A DNA stretch of 64,000 bases from Saccharopolyspora kobensis. GTDB taxonomy: Bacteria; Actinomycetota; Actinomycetes; Mycobacteriales; Pseudonocardiaceae. A program made the position numbers and the translations under genes. Shown piece after piece: positions 1 through 9,218 of the stretch. The DNA lies in contig NZ_FNVB01000002.1 in NCBI RefSeq assembly GCF_900108315.1, positions 1-64,000 of the forward strand, read 5' to 3'. The notes under the pieces are model-generated. The model searched no databases. It was given only the letters and a program-made list of their open reading frames with translations, and was not told the origin of the DNA. Within the stretch, counting starts at the first letter, position 1, and the number at the start of each line of letters is the position of its first letter.

Positions 1-612
1 CTCGTCCGCCACAGCACCGTCAGCGTCGAGCGTGTAGCGCACCCGGTCGGCCAACTTCTCCAGATCACGGGGGCACTGACGGCAGGCGTTGTCCACCAGC
101 AATCGTTCCACCTCACCGGCCTGGTGCCGGACGTGCGCGGGCAGACGGGACACACAGCGGGAGATCACCCGCGCATGCTCCAGCCCGATCACACCCTCAC
201 CCAACGCCTCCCCAGTCGCCGGAAGGGACACCTCCGGCCCAGCCACACCATCAGCGGCGTCGGTGGGCGCGGCCGGAGTGGTGGCGGTGGCGATACGGAC
301 TCGGGTCGTGGCGTCCTGGCCGTCGATGTTGAGCAGGGTCTGCAACCACACCTGCGTCGAGCGTGCACCACAGGCGGTGTGCAGTCGGCGGCGGTCGGCC
401 TCGGCGATCAGCCGGAGCTGCTGCATGCGGGCCTGGCGGATCCGCTGTTCCACCTCCCCGATCCGGGAGGCCAGTTCCTCATCGGAAAGGGACCGAACCG
501 CAGACGGCCACACCCCACCCGGCGCGGGCACGTCCCACGCGGGCAAGGCGGACACGACCACACCCGCGCCAGCGGCGGGCGTCGCGTCCTGGGAAGCCAT
601 CAGCGGTGTCAT
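1..612 (-). CDS. DUF222 / 13E12-repeat family protein, N-terminal part (runs off the window)
   Basis: The open frame from the ATG at 612 continues without a stop to base 1, giving 204 N-terminal residues. A variable Ala/Pro-rich start is followed by SLSDEELASRIGEVEQRIRQ and LRLIAEADRRRLHTACGARS, which look like the alpha-helical start of DUF222 (13E12 repeat) proteins. In that family a C-terminal HNH nuclease domain often follows; that part lies outside the window, so nuclease activity is inference. These genes are multicopy in actinomycetes and often accessory. No clear operon partner is visible; the next gene (thioesterase) points the same way but is separated by about 210 bases. Confidence 0.72.
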   Translation of the reverse strand, partial: MTPLMASQDATPAAGAGVVVSALPAWDVPAPGGVWPSAVRSLSDEELASRIGEVEQRIRQARMQQLRLIAEADRRRLHTACGARSTQVWLQTLLNIDGQDATTRVRIATATTPAAPTDAADGVAGPEVSLPATGEALGEGVIGLEHARVISRCVSRLPAHVRHQAGEVERLLVDNACRQCPRDLEKLADRVRYTLDADGAVADE

Positions 613-822
613 GCATCAAATTCTCCCAAGGATCGAACGTGGTTTCGAGCGAATAACCGTCCCACAATCAGGTGATCACAACACCCATCAAACGCGAAAG
701 CCCTTGCCTCGCAGCATAAATTCTCAAAACAGACGGGGGACAGCTCGGCGTGTCGTTGTCATTTGCTCACACGGTAACGTGAATCCCTTGTTGTCCTATT
801 AGGACATCGAACCCAACCGACA

Positions 823-1440
823 TCAACGCGGACGAGGCAGGTGCTTGGCGATGAACAACCCCTCAGCCGACACGCAAACCTCGCCACCGGCCGTGACGGC
901 ACCGCTCGTACGGATCTTCCGCCCGTCCACACCGGTCTGCGCCCCCGTGACGGTCAGCGGCTCGAACAACGGCGTCGGCCGGTGGTAGCGCAGCGTCAGC
1001 TCCGCCGTCATGCCCGAGATCCCGGCCCAGTGGTTGGCCACCCCGAGGGTGTGATCGAGGATCAGCGCCGAGATCCCGCCGTGCACGTGGCCGGGCGGGC
1101 CCTGGTACGGCAGGCCGAGCGTCAGGACTCCGCGCACCGAGCCGTCGGGCCGGCCGGTCAGGTGCAGCGGGGGCGCGATCGCGTTCTCCGGGCCGGTCAC
1201 GGGGTCGTGGCGGGTGGTGCCCTCCCCCGCCCACATGTCCACCATCCGCTGGTTCATCGCCGGTGCGTGCTCGTCGAGGTGGTCTGCCACGGAGTTGAGC
1301 TGGTCGGCGATCCGCCCCATCTCCGCCGTCGAACCGCCGCCGGCTCGCAGCAGCGACTCGATGACCCGGCGGGCTGCCGCGACCGCCGCGTCGACACCGT
1401 CCTGGTGCGGATCAGCAGTCAGCTCCTGGGGCGCGGTCAT
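823..1440 (-). CDS. PaaI/hotdog-fold thioesterase
   Basis: 205 residues from the ATG at 1440, which overlaps the stop of the upstream MaoC gene by four bases (ATGA), so the two are translationally coupled. The C-terminal half has the hotdog pattern GHVHGGISALILDHTLG, with the Asp-containing central helix of PaaI-type acyl-CoA thioesterases, followed by the expected strands (TAELTLRYHRPTPL). About 80 N-terminal residues precede the domain and look like a helical extension. Last gene of the thiolase-ACAD-MaoC-thioesterase operon. It probably releases CoA from a steroid side-chain intermediate or a dead-end acyl-CoA; the exact substrate is inference. Confidence 0.85.
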   Translation of the reverse strand: MTAPQELTADPHQDGVDAAVAAARRVIESLLRAGGGSTAEMGRIADQLNSVADHLDEHAPAMNQRMVDMWAGEGTTRHDPVTGPENAIAPPLHLTGRPDGSVRGVLTLGLPYQGPPGHVHGGISALILDHTLGVANHWAGISGMTAELTLRYHRPTPLFEPLTVTGAQTGVDGRKIRTSGAVTAGGEVCVSAEGLFIAKHLPRPR

Positions 1441-2309
1441 GCCGTCACCTCCGCGGTCGCGCGGGTCAGAACCGGCGCGCCGTCGCGCTCCGGGCACGTC
1501 GAGCGGAGCGCGAGTCGGTCGCTCTCGCGCCACACCTCGGTGCGGATGGTTTCGCCGGGCAGCAGTGTTCCGGCGAATCGCGCGGACATCGCGCGCAGGC
1601 GGGTGGCGTCGCCGCCGAGCAGTCCGTCCACGATCGCCTTCGCGACCAGTCCGTAGGTCGCCAGGCCGTGCAGGATGGGCCGGTCGAAGCCCGCTGCTCG
1701 GGCGAATCCGGGGTCGGCGTGCAGCGGGTTCATGTCGCCGTTGAGGCGGTAGAGGAGCGCCTGATCCGGTGCGGTCGGCGAGTTGAGCACCGCGTCCGGC
1801 TCGCGTTCCGGCAGTGCGGTGGAGATTTCCGGGCCGGGGTCGCCGCCGAAGCCGCCTTCTCCGCGCGCCCAGATCTGCATGGTCGTCGTCCACAGCGCCG
1901 CACCGGTGTCGTCCGCCGCCGTCGATTCGAGGACGATCAGCGCTGCTTTTCCCTTGTCCCGCACGTCGGTCACGCGGTTGCTGACCGTTGCCGCGCCGGA
2001 TGCCGGGAGCGGGCGGTGCACTTCGAGGGCTTGGCCCGCGTGCAGGATCTTGCGGAGGTCGACGTCGATGCCGGGCAGCGCCAGGCCCGGTGCGCCGCGG
2101 TCACCCGCCGAGATCCCCTGTCCGGCCACCAGCGCGAAGGTGGGCAGCACCTGGAGGTTCGCCTCGTAGGTGTAGGGCAGTTCCGGGTCGACGTCGGCGC
2201 GGGCTCCCGCGCCGAGCGAGAGGTGGTACAGCAGCACGTCGCGCTGCGTCCACGAGATCTCGCGCGTCGTGGGTGGGGCCGCCAGCGCCGCGGCGGGGTC
2301 GATCGCCAT
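1437..2309 (-). CDS. MaoC-family enoyl-CoA hydratase (ChsH3-like)
   Basis: 290 residues, start ATG 2309 with GGAGAG eight bases upstream. Two hotdog halves are present, as in 17-beta-HSD type 4 MaoC proteins: an N-terminal half with VLLYHLSLGAGA and LPYTYEANLQVLPTFALVAG, and a C-terminal half with the hydratase motif LNGDMNPLHADPGFARAAGF (Asp and His active-site pair) and the LHGLATYG segment. Length and layout fit the mycobacterial steroid side-chain hydratase Rv3538. It would hydrate the steroyl enoyl-CoA made by the upstream two-domain dehydrogenase. The stop overlaps the thioesterase start. About 130 bases separate it from the dehydrogenase gene, and they hold a repeat with an inverted-repeat structure. 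Confidence 0.87.
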   Translation of the reverse strand: MAIDPAAALAAPPTTREISWTQRDVLLYHLSLGAGARADVDPELPYTYEANLQVLPTFALVAGQGISAGDRGAPGLALPGIDVDLRKILHAGQALEVHRPLPASGAATVSNRVTDVRDKGKAALIVLESTAADDTGAALWTTTMQIWARGEGGFGGDPGPEISTALPEREPDAVLNSPTAPDQALLYRLNGDMNPLHADPGFARAAGFDRPILHGLATYGLVAKAIVDGLLGGDATRLRAMSARFAGTLLPGETIRTEVWRESDRLALRSTCPERDGAPVLTRATAEVTA

Positions 2310-2355
2310 CTTCGGGTTCTCTCCTGTGTCGTCGGGTTCCGCGCGTGGTACCGAC

Positions 2356-2426
2356 CTCGCGCGAAATCGACCGTCACCCGGGTGAACGTCGATCTCGCGC
2401 GAAATCGACCGGGCGCCGGGTGACGG
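2356..2426. repeat. duplicated 18-bp near-palindrome inside an inverted repeat (REP-like)
   Basis: CTCGCGCGAAATCGACCG occurs twice (2356-2373 and 2394-2411). The unit TCGATCTCGCGCGAAATCGA is itself nearly palindromic. The pair is embedded in an inverted repeat CCGTCACCCGG (2371-2381) / CCGGGTGACGG (2416-2426). It lies between the dehydrogenase stop and the MaoC start, so it could attenuate or process the operon mRNA. A related single unit occurs at 42547-42563. Confidence 0.6.
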
Positions 2427-2440
2427 CCGGTGGGGCGGGG

Positions 2441-4639
2441 TCAGGGTTTGGGGTGGGGTTCGGGGTCCCTGGGCAGGCCGAGGAGCCGTTCGCCGATGAT
2501 GTTGAGCTGGACCTCGGTGGTGCCGCCGGCTATCGACAGGCACCGGGTGTTGAGGAACTTCCAGGTCGCGGTGGGAACGCCGGTATCCGGGCGGTGGTGG
2601 TCGGCGTGCAGTGCCGCCGGGCCCTGCCACTCCATCGCCGTTTCCCACACCTGCTGGACGTGCTCCACGCCGAGGAACTTGGCGATGGAGGACTCCGCGC
2701 CGGGCTGTTGCCCGCTCAGCGAGCGGATCGTCTGGCGCAGGCCGAGCAGCGCGCCCGCCTGGGCGTCGGCGAGGATCTGGCCCAGCACCGCGAGGCGGTG
2801 GTCGTCCGCTCGTGCCGCCGCCAGTTCCAGGAGGGCTTCGCCGCCTGCGCCCAGCGAGGAGTCCTGGGACAGGGCGACGCGTTCGTTGGCCAGGGTGGTG
2901 CGGGCGAGCTTCCAGCCGTCGCCGGGCTGGGCGACCAGCATGTCGTCGGGCACGAAGACGTCGTCCAGGAACACCTCGTTGAACAGGGCCTCGCCGGTGA
3001 GCTCGCGCAGCGGCCGGATGGTGATGCCCGGGCTGTCCATGTCCAGCAGGAAGTAGGACAGTCCCTTGTGCTTGGGCGCGTCCGGGTCGGTGCGGGCCAG
3101 GAGGATTCCGTAGTGCGCCTCGGTGGCCACCGAGGTCCACACCTTCTGGCCGTTGACCTTCCAGCCGCCGTCGACCTTCTCGGCCCTGGTGGCCAGCCCG
3201 GCCAGGTCGGATCCCGCGCCGGGTTCGGAGAACAGCTGGCACCAGGTGATGTCCCCGCGCAGGCTCGCGGGCAGGAACCGCTGCTGCTGCGCCTCGTCGC
3301 CGTGCCGGATCAGCGTCGGCACCACCCAGTTCCCGATCACCATGTCGTGCGCCCTGAGCTGCGCGGCCCGCATCTCCTCGGCGATGGTGAGCTGTTCGAC
3401 CGCGTCGGCGCCCCGGCCCCACGGCTTCGGCAGGTGCGGTGCGGTGTAGCCGTGCTCGGCGAGGTAGGCGATCCGCTCTTCCTCCGGCAGCGCGACGGCT
3501 TCGGCGAGCTCGGCGCGGACCGCGGCCCGGATCTCGGCCGCCTCCGGCGGCAGGTCCACCGTCACCTCGCGGCGAGCACCGCCGAGCGCCAGCCGCGCGA
3601 TCCGCTGGTGCCAGTGCGCGGTGGAACCCAGCAGCAGGCGCGAGGTTTGCGCCCGGCGCAGGTGGAGTCCGGCGTCGTGCTCCCAGGTGAACCCGATGCC
3701 GCCGAGGACCTGGATGCAGTCCTTCGCGGTGCTGAACCCGGCCTCGACGCAGGTGGCTCCCGCGACCGTGGCCGCCAGGGCCACTTCTTCCGCTGCATCC
3801 TGGGCGTCGTGCGCGCGTGCCGCGTCCCAGGCACACGCGCGGGCAGCCTCGGTGCGGGCCAGCATCCGCGCGCAGCGGTGCTTGACGCCCTGGAACTGCC
3901 CGATCGGTCGGCCGAACTGCTCGCGAACCCGCGCGTATTCCGCAGCTGTCGTGGTGCACCAGTCGGCGATGCCGCACGCCTCGGCAGCGAACAGGATCGC
4001 CGCCAGGTCGCCGGGCCGGTCGGTCGGGATGTCGAGGACGTCCGCAGCGGGCACGTGCACTCCGGTCAGCGTCACGGTGGCGAGCCGCCGCGTGAGGTCG
4101 TGGCTGGGCACCTCGCTCACCTCGGCCGCCGAGCCCGGCAGCACCACCCAGGAATCCGCGCCGACGCGGAGGACGAGCACGTCCGCGAGGTGTGCGCCGA
4201 GCACCGGCGCAGCGGAGCCGGACACGAGCAGGCCGCCGTCCTCGGCGCGCTCGGCGGTGAAGCCGTCGCCGAGCCCGACCGCGCCGGTCGCCGAGCCGTC
4301 CGCCAGCACCGGCAGGTGCTCGTGGTGCCCGGCTTCCAGCAGCACCGCGCTGGCGAGCACGGTCGGCAGGAACGGTCCCGGCGCCATGTTGCGGCCGAGT
4401 TCCTCCAGGACGACCGCGAGTTCGAGCAGTCCGAAGCCCGCGCCGCCGACCGATTCCGGCAGGTGCAGCCCGAACAGGCCCTGCTCGGCCAGCTGCGCCC
4501 AGAACGGCGGCAGCTGCTCGGTCTTCGCATCGACCGCGGTGCGCACCTCGGTCTCGGTGATGTGCCGTCCGGCGAAGGCCCGCACCGAATCCCGCAGGTG
4601 CCGGTGCTCTTCGCTCAACCCCAAGGTTTCCCGTGCCAT
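2441..4639 (-). CDS. two-domain acyl-CoA dehydrogenase (FadE34/ChsE3-like)
   Basis: 732 residues, about twice a normal acyl-CoA dehydrogenase. Residues 1 to about 345 form one ACAD unit (FAEAxGIADWC region and LGGIGFTWEHD); residues about 360 to 732 form a second, ending with the canonical IAGGTTEVQLNIIGERLLGL. Mycobacterial FadE34 (Rv3573c), which dehydrogenates C24 steroid-CoA side chains, has this fused layout and a similar size. It would use FAD and pass electrons to ETF. The ATG at 4639 lies two bases beyond the thiolase stop (TGA-G-ATG), so expression is coupled. Function as a steroyl-CoA dehydrogenase is inferred from fusion, operon and neighbours. Confidence 0.87.
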   Translation of the reverse strand: MARETLGLSEEHRHLRDSVRAFAGRHITETEVRTAVDAKTEQLPPFWAQLAEQGLFGLHLPESVGGAGFGLLELAVVLEELGRNMAPGPFLPTVLASAVLLEAGHHEHLPVLADGSATGAVGLGDGFTAERAEDGGLLVSGSAAPVLGAHLADVLVLRVGADSWVVLPGSAAEVSEVPSHDLTRRLATVTLTGVHVPAADVLDIPTDRPGDLAAILFAAEACGIADWCTTTAAEYARVREQFGRPIGQFQGVKHRCARMLARTEAARACAWDAARAHDAQDAAEEVALAATVAGATCVEAGFSTAKDCIQVLGGIGFTWEHDAGLHLRRAQTSRLLLGSTAHWHQRIARLALGGARREVTVDLPPEAAEIRAAVRAELAEAVALPEEERIAYLAEHGYTAPHLPKPWGRGADAVEQLTIAEEMRAAQLRAHDMVIGNWVVPTLIRHGDEAQQQRFLPASLRGDITWCQLFSEPGAGSDLAGLATRAEKVDGGWKVNGQKVWTSVATEAHYGILLARTDPDAPKHKGLSYFLLDMDSPGITIRPLRELTGEALFNEVFLDDVFVPDDMLVAQPGDGWKLARTTLANERVALSQDSSLGAGGEALLELAAARADDHRLAVLGQILADAQAGALLGLRQTIRSLSGQQPGAESSIAKFLGVEHVQQVWETAMEWQGPAALHADHHRPDTGVPTATWKFLNTRCLSIAGGTTEVQLNIIGERLLGLPRDPEPHPKP

Positions 4640-4640
4640 C

Positions 4641-5907
<1,267 letters not shown>

Positions 5908-5946
5908 CTTCGTGCGGCAGTCGATCGTCGGACGAAGGAGAACTCG

Positions 5947-6876
5947 ATGGGTGGCAGCACGCTGGAGGGCCGCACCGCGGTCGTGACCGGTGCCGGTGCC
6001 GGACTCGGGCGCGCGGAAGCGCTCGCGCTGGCCGCGCACGGCGCCAACGTGGTCGTCAACGACATGGGCCCGGCAGCGGACGGCGTCGTGGCCGAGATCA
6101 AGGCCGCGGGCGGCGACGCGGTGGCGGTGACCGGCGACGTCGGCGAGTGGTCCACCGGCGACCGGCTGGTGGAAGCCGCGGTGGACGCCTTCGGCAGCCT
6201 GGACGTGGTGGTGAACAACGCGGGCGTCCTGCGGGACACGATGCTGTTCAACCTCACCGAGCGGGACTGGGACGACGTCATCCGCGTGCACCTCAAGGGG
6301 CACGCGTCGGTCTCGCGCGCGGCGGCGGTGCACTGGCGCAACGCCAGCAAGGCCGCGGGCGGCCCGGTCTACGGCCGCATCGTCAACACCACGTCCGAGG
6401 CGTTCCTGTTCGGCGCCGCCGGGCAGCCGAACTACTCGGCGGCCAAGGCGGGCATCACCGCGCTGACCCTCTCCACCGCGCAAGGGCTGTCCCGGTACGG
6501 CGTGCGCACCAACGCGATCTGCCCGCGGGCGCGCACCGACATGACGGCCCACGTCTTCAGCGCCGACCCCAGCGGCGGTGAACTGGACATCCTGGCCCCG
6601 GAGCGGGTCGGCACGTTCGCGGCCTACCTGGCGTCACCGGCGGCGGAGGAGATCAACGGGCAGGTCTTCGTGGTCTACGGCGACATGGTCGCGCTGCTGG
6701 CCCCGCCCACGGTGGAGCGGAAGTTCACCGCGGCGTCGGGGACCTTCAGCGTCGACGAGCTCGACGAGGAACTCACGCCGTACTTCTCCGGTCGCGAACC
6801 GCACCGGACCTACGCGGCCTACAGCGTCGCGGAGCTGGACACCACGGGAATCCAGAACATCGCGTCCCGCAGGTGA
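5947..6876 (+). CDS. short-chain dehydrogenase, 3-hydroxyacyl-CoA type (ChsB1-like)
   Basis: 309 residues, ATG with GGAG (GAAGGAGAACTCG) upstream. Rossmann motif TGAGAGLGRAEALALA near residue 15, NNAG near residue 90, catalytic Ser in TTSEAF and YSAAKAGI. The long C-terminal tail after the SDR core (about residues 240-309) is typical of the SDR part of MFE-2-like enzymes and of mycobacterial Rv3502c (ChsB1), the steroid side-chain hydroxyacyl-CoA dehydrogenase. With the ACAD, MaoC and thiolase genes it completes one beta-oxidation cycle. Divergent from fadA5; the stop is four bases from the convergent TetR stop. Confidence 0.85.
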   Translation: MGGSTLEGRTAVVTGAGAGLGRAEALALAAHGANVVVNDMGPAADGVVAEIKAAGGDAVAVTGDVGEWSTGDRLVEAAVDAFGSLDVVVNNAGVLRDTMLFNLTERDWDDVIRVHLKGHASVSRAAAVHWRNASKAAGGPVYGRIVNTTSEAFLFGAAGQPNYSAAKAGITALTLSTAQGLSRYGVRTNAICPRARTDMTAHVFSADPSGGELDILAPERVGTFAAYLASPAAEEINGQVFVVYGDMVALLAPPTVERKFTAASGTFSVDELDEELTPYFSGREPHRTYAAYSVAELDTTGIQNIASRR

Positions 6877-6880
6877 CCGG

Positions 6881-7489
6881 CTAGGCGTTGGAGCGGGCGG
6901 CGAGGAGGAGACCGCAGGCCAGGCGGATCTCCTCCTCCACGTCGGCCATGGACAGCCTGCCGTTGAGCGCCGAGCTCAGCATCCCGTACCAGCACTCGAT
7001 CACCAGGCTCACCAGGCGGATGTCCCGGGCCGTCGGGCTGTCGATGCCCAGCATCCGCAGCACCGCGTCCTGCATCAGCTTGTCGATGCGGATCGCTTCG
7101 CTGACCGTCGCGGCGTTGGCCTGGACGTTGGACTGCATCATCGCGCTGGCCAGCAGCGGGCGGCTCAGCAGCTTCCGGCTGGAGCGCAGCAGCAGCTCGC
7201 ACACCGCCTCGACCGGGTCCTGGCCGGGCCGCGGCGGGCGCGCCAGGCCGTCCAGCTGCTCCACCTGCTCGGCCATGACGGCGGTGAACAGGTGCGTCTT
7301 CGAGGGGAAGTAGCGGTACAGCGTGGCGATCGCGACGCCCGCTTCCTTCGCCACGTCCTGCATCTGCACGCGGTCGAGCCCTCGCTCGGTGGCGAGGCTC
7401 GCGGCGGCGCGCAGGATCCGGCGCTGACGCGCCTTCTGCTCCTGCGAGCTGGGCTCCGCAGGCGGCCTGGCCTCGGCGATTCTGGGCAC
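6881..7489 (-). CDS. TetR-family regulator, KstR-like
   Basis: 202 residues. GTG at 7489 is chosen over upstream in-frame starts because AGGGGGAACAGG precedes it and the HTH then sits at the normal distance from the N-terminus. HTH: QMQDVAKEAGVAIATLYRYF followed by PSKTHLF, close in style to KstR, the cholesterol-catabolism repressor. The C-terminal ligand domain is about 140 residues. KstR releases DNA on binding a steroid-CoA; that ligand here is inference. The likely targets nearby are the paired 15-mers in the fadA5/SDR promoter. An IclR-type box lies upstream of its own start. Confidence 0.85.
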   Translation of the reverse strand: MPRIAEARPPAEPSSQEQKARQRRILRAAASLATERGLDRVQMQDVAKEAGVAIATLYRYFPSKTHLFTAVMAEQVEQLDGLARPPRPGQDPVEAVCELLLRSSRKLLSRPLLASAMMQSNVQANAATVSEAIRIDKLMQDAVLRMLGIDSPTARDIRLVSLVIECWYGMLSSALNGRLSMADVEEEIRLACGLLLAARSNA

Positions 7490-7560
7490 CCTGTTCCCCC
7501 TCGGTCGATCCGGTTGCGCCCCTGATTGTGCGGGGCGCCTGGTCGCCGTCCCCGCCAACG

Positions 7561-7575
7561 TACCGCTCACCGGGA
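7561..7575. promoter_or_regulatory. IclR-type palindromic box, site 2
   Basis: TACCG-CTCAC-CGGGA, one mismatch to TCCCG-nTnAn-CGGGA. Lies 72 bases upstream of the TetR start codon (7489) and just beyond the stop of the monooxygenase gene at 7646. Confidence 0.6.
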
Positions 7576-7645
7576 CGGGTCGCGCCGCCCGCGTGCGCTT
7601 GTGTGGTCGAGCACTCGATCGAACCGCGAGGCGCCGCACCTGAGC

Positions 7646-8800
7646 TCAGACCAGCGTGTCCTCGACCGGCAGGTCGAACTCACCCTTGCCGTACAGCGCG
7701 AGCGCGCGCTGCGCGTCGTTGGCCACGTGCATGCTGCCCGCGTGCGCGTCGCGCCAGGCCCGTTCGACCGGGTTGCCCCGGCGCAGCGAATTCCCGCCCG
7801 CGCTCTGGAAGAGCAGGTCGATCGCCCCCACCGCGCGCTCGGTGGCGCGCACCTGGTCCCGGCGGGTGCGCAGCCGCAGCTCCACCGGGATCTCCGCGCC
7901 GCGCACCGCGTGGTCGTAGAGCTCGGTGATGTTGCGGTCCAGCTGCAGGACCGCCGCGTCGATCTCCGATGCAGCGCGCGCCACCGCCACCTGCGCGCCC
8001 TGGTCCTCCACGAAGCGGCCACCGCCGAGACTGAGCCGCACCCGGTCGCGCATGACCGAGACGTAGGCGGCGTAGCTGCCCGCCACGACGCCGACGACCG
8101 GAGCCGCGACCGCCGTGGTGAACACCGCGCCGAACGGCATCGCGTACAACGGCCCGCGGTTCACCGCCCGGCCGGGGCCGCGCAGCTGCGCGATGTCGTA
8201 GTTGCGGACGATCCGATGATCGGGCACGAAGGCCTCGTCCACGACGACATCGTTGCTCCCGGTGCCGCGCAAGCCGACGGGATCCCACACGTCCAGGATC
8301 TGGAAGTCCTCGCGGGGCACCAGGACGCTGAGGAAGTCGAGCGGTCGCCCGCCGTCGCCGACGACCAGCCCGCCGAGCAGCGCCCAGCTAGCGTGATCGC
8401 AGCCGGACGCGAAGCTCCACCGGCCGTTGAGCACGCATCCGCCGCCAACCGCGCGGAGCCGCCCGATGGGTGCGTACGAGGAGCAGATCAGCGCGTCCGG
8501 GCCGTCCGCCCAGACCTCCTCCTGCGCTTCGCCCGGGAACAGGCCGACGTGCCACGGGTGCACGCCGAGCACCGAGAGGACCCAGCCGGTGGAGCCGCAC
8601 ACCGCCGACACCTCGCGGACGACCTCGTAGAACTGCGCCGGATCTCCTTCCAGGCCACCGAACCGCTCCGGTTGCAGCATCCGGAACGCACCGGCGGAGA
8701 CCAGGTCGGCCACCGTCTCCACCGGCAGTCGCCGGGACTCCTCCGCGTCCCGGGCTCGCTCCGCGATCGCCGGCAGCACGTCGCGGATCCGTTCCAGCAC
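7646..8800 (-). CDS. flavin-dependent monooxygenase, HsaA paralogue
   Basis: 384 residues from GTG 8800. That start is chosen because the dispersed repeat ends there with CGGAGAGGCGGACTGC, a strong Shine-Dalgarno, and because family proteins begin near this point. Acyl-CoA-dehydrogenase-fold hydroxylase: MLQPERFGG, GSTGWVLSVLGVHPW, GLRGTGSNDVVVDEAFVP and SLRRGNPVERAWRDAHAGS are all family landmarks of the oxygenase component of two-component FMNH2 monooxygenases. The second copy at 13220-14404 sits next to hsaC/hsaF and is the better HsaA candidate; this one, divergent from kshA, may act on another phenolic or hydroxylated steroid. It would also need a flavin reductase such as HsaB. Confidence 0.86.
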   Translation of the reverse strand: MLERIRDVLPAIAERARDAEESRRLPVETVADLVSAGAFRMLQPERFGGLEGDPAQFYEVVREVSAVCGSTGWVLSVLGVHPWHVGLFPGEAQEEVWADGPDALICSSYAPIGRLRAVGGGCVLNGRWSFASGCDHASWALLGGLVVGDGGRPLDFLSVLVPREDFQILDVWDPVGLRGTGSNDVVVDEAFVPDHRIVRNYDIAQLRGPGRAVNRGPLYAMPFGAVFTTAVAAPVVGVVAGSYAAYVSVMRDRVRLSLGGGRFVEDQGAQVAVARAASEIDAAVLQLDRNITELYDHAVRGAEIPVELRLRTRRDQVRATERAVGAIDLLFQSAGGNSLRRGNPVERAWRDAHAGSMHVANDAQRALALYGKGEFDLPVEDTLV

Positions 8801-8926
8801 GCAGTCCGCCTCTCCGCGATTTTCAGCGGTGGTTCCGCCCGAGATCGATCTCGCGTTTCCCGGTTTCTTGTGGCTGGGTCGCATCACGGTCCTCTGAGGT
8901 GCGGTCGAGCAGGACTCCGGTTGGGG
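8801..8926 (-). repeat. start-codon-associated dispersed repeat, copy A
   Basis: One of three copies (also 9087-9214 and 45185-45312). Read on the minus strand it starts CCCCAACCGGAGTCCTGC and ends CGCTGAAAATCGCGGAGAGG followed by CGG, directly before GTG 8800. The terminal GGAGAGG acts as the ribosome binding site of the monooxygenase gene. Copy A contains a perfect 14-bp palindrome CGAGATCGATCTCG. The far boundary is less clear than in the other copies and no flanking duplication was found. Confidence 0.8.
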
Positions 8927-8981
8927 AAGGGCTGGCACTGCGCCATCCTGCGATCGGGCGGGGCACCGGGCCGCCGGGAGG

Positions 8982-8996
8982 TACCGGTGAGTGGGA
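8982..8996. promoter_or_regulatory. IclR-type palindromic box, site 3
   Basis: TACCG-GTGAG-TGGGA, two mismatches. Central in the divergent region between the HsaA paralogue and kshA. Confidence 0.6.
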
Positions 8997-9071
8997 TCAC
9001 CGGCCATTCCGGCCGCCGCAGGCACCTAACTTCACGGCCGGACCTGCTGCCCACCGGAAGGGACGACGAGC

Positions 9072-9218
9072 ATGACACCCCCTGTGCCAACCCCAGCCCT
9101 GCTCAACCGCATCTCAGGGGACCGTGGCGCGACCCGGCCACAAGAAGCCCCCCAAACGCAAGATCACTCCCGAACGCAACCACCACTGAAAAACGCGGAG
9201 AGGCGGGGCAGGGCATGA
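9072..9218 (+). other. upstream ORF spanning repeat copy B, possibly the old kshA start
   Basis: ATG 9072 has a good ribosome binding site (GGAAGGGACGACGAGC) and opens a 48-codon frame whose TGA (9216-9218) overlaps the kshA ATG (9215) as ATGA. It reads through the dispersed repeat. The sequence around the ATG, GCATGAC (9070-9076), is repeated exactly at the kshA start (9213-9219). Most likely the ATG is the original kshA start left behind by insertion, now a leader that may couple to kshA. No conserved protein is recognised. Confidence 0.4.
9087..9214 (+). repeat. start-codon-associated dispersed repeat, copy B
   Basis: Same element as 8801-8926 (inverted relative to it) and 45185-45312. 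Begins CCAACCCCAGCCCTGCTCAA, shares GGCCACAAGAA and CGAACGCAACCACCACTGAA, and ends CGCGGAGAGGCGG eight bases before the kshA ATG. Compared with copies A and C it has one extra base near 9142, and the small CCGC/GCGG stem before the ribosome site is broken (CCAC). Confidence 0.82.

Noticed and set aside
8801-9214. Reading the dispersed repeat as the conserved 3-prime end of a gene (frame ending RNHR-stop)
   Set aside because: A shared frame exists in two copies, but differences between copies fall equally on all three codon positions and copy B is shifted by one base.
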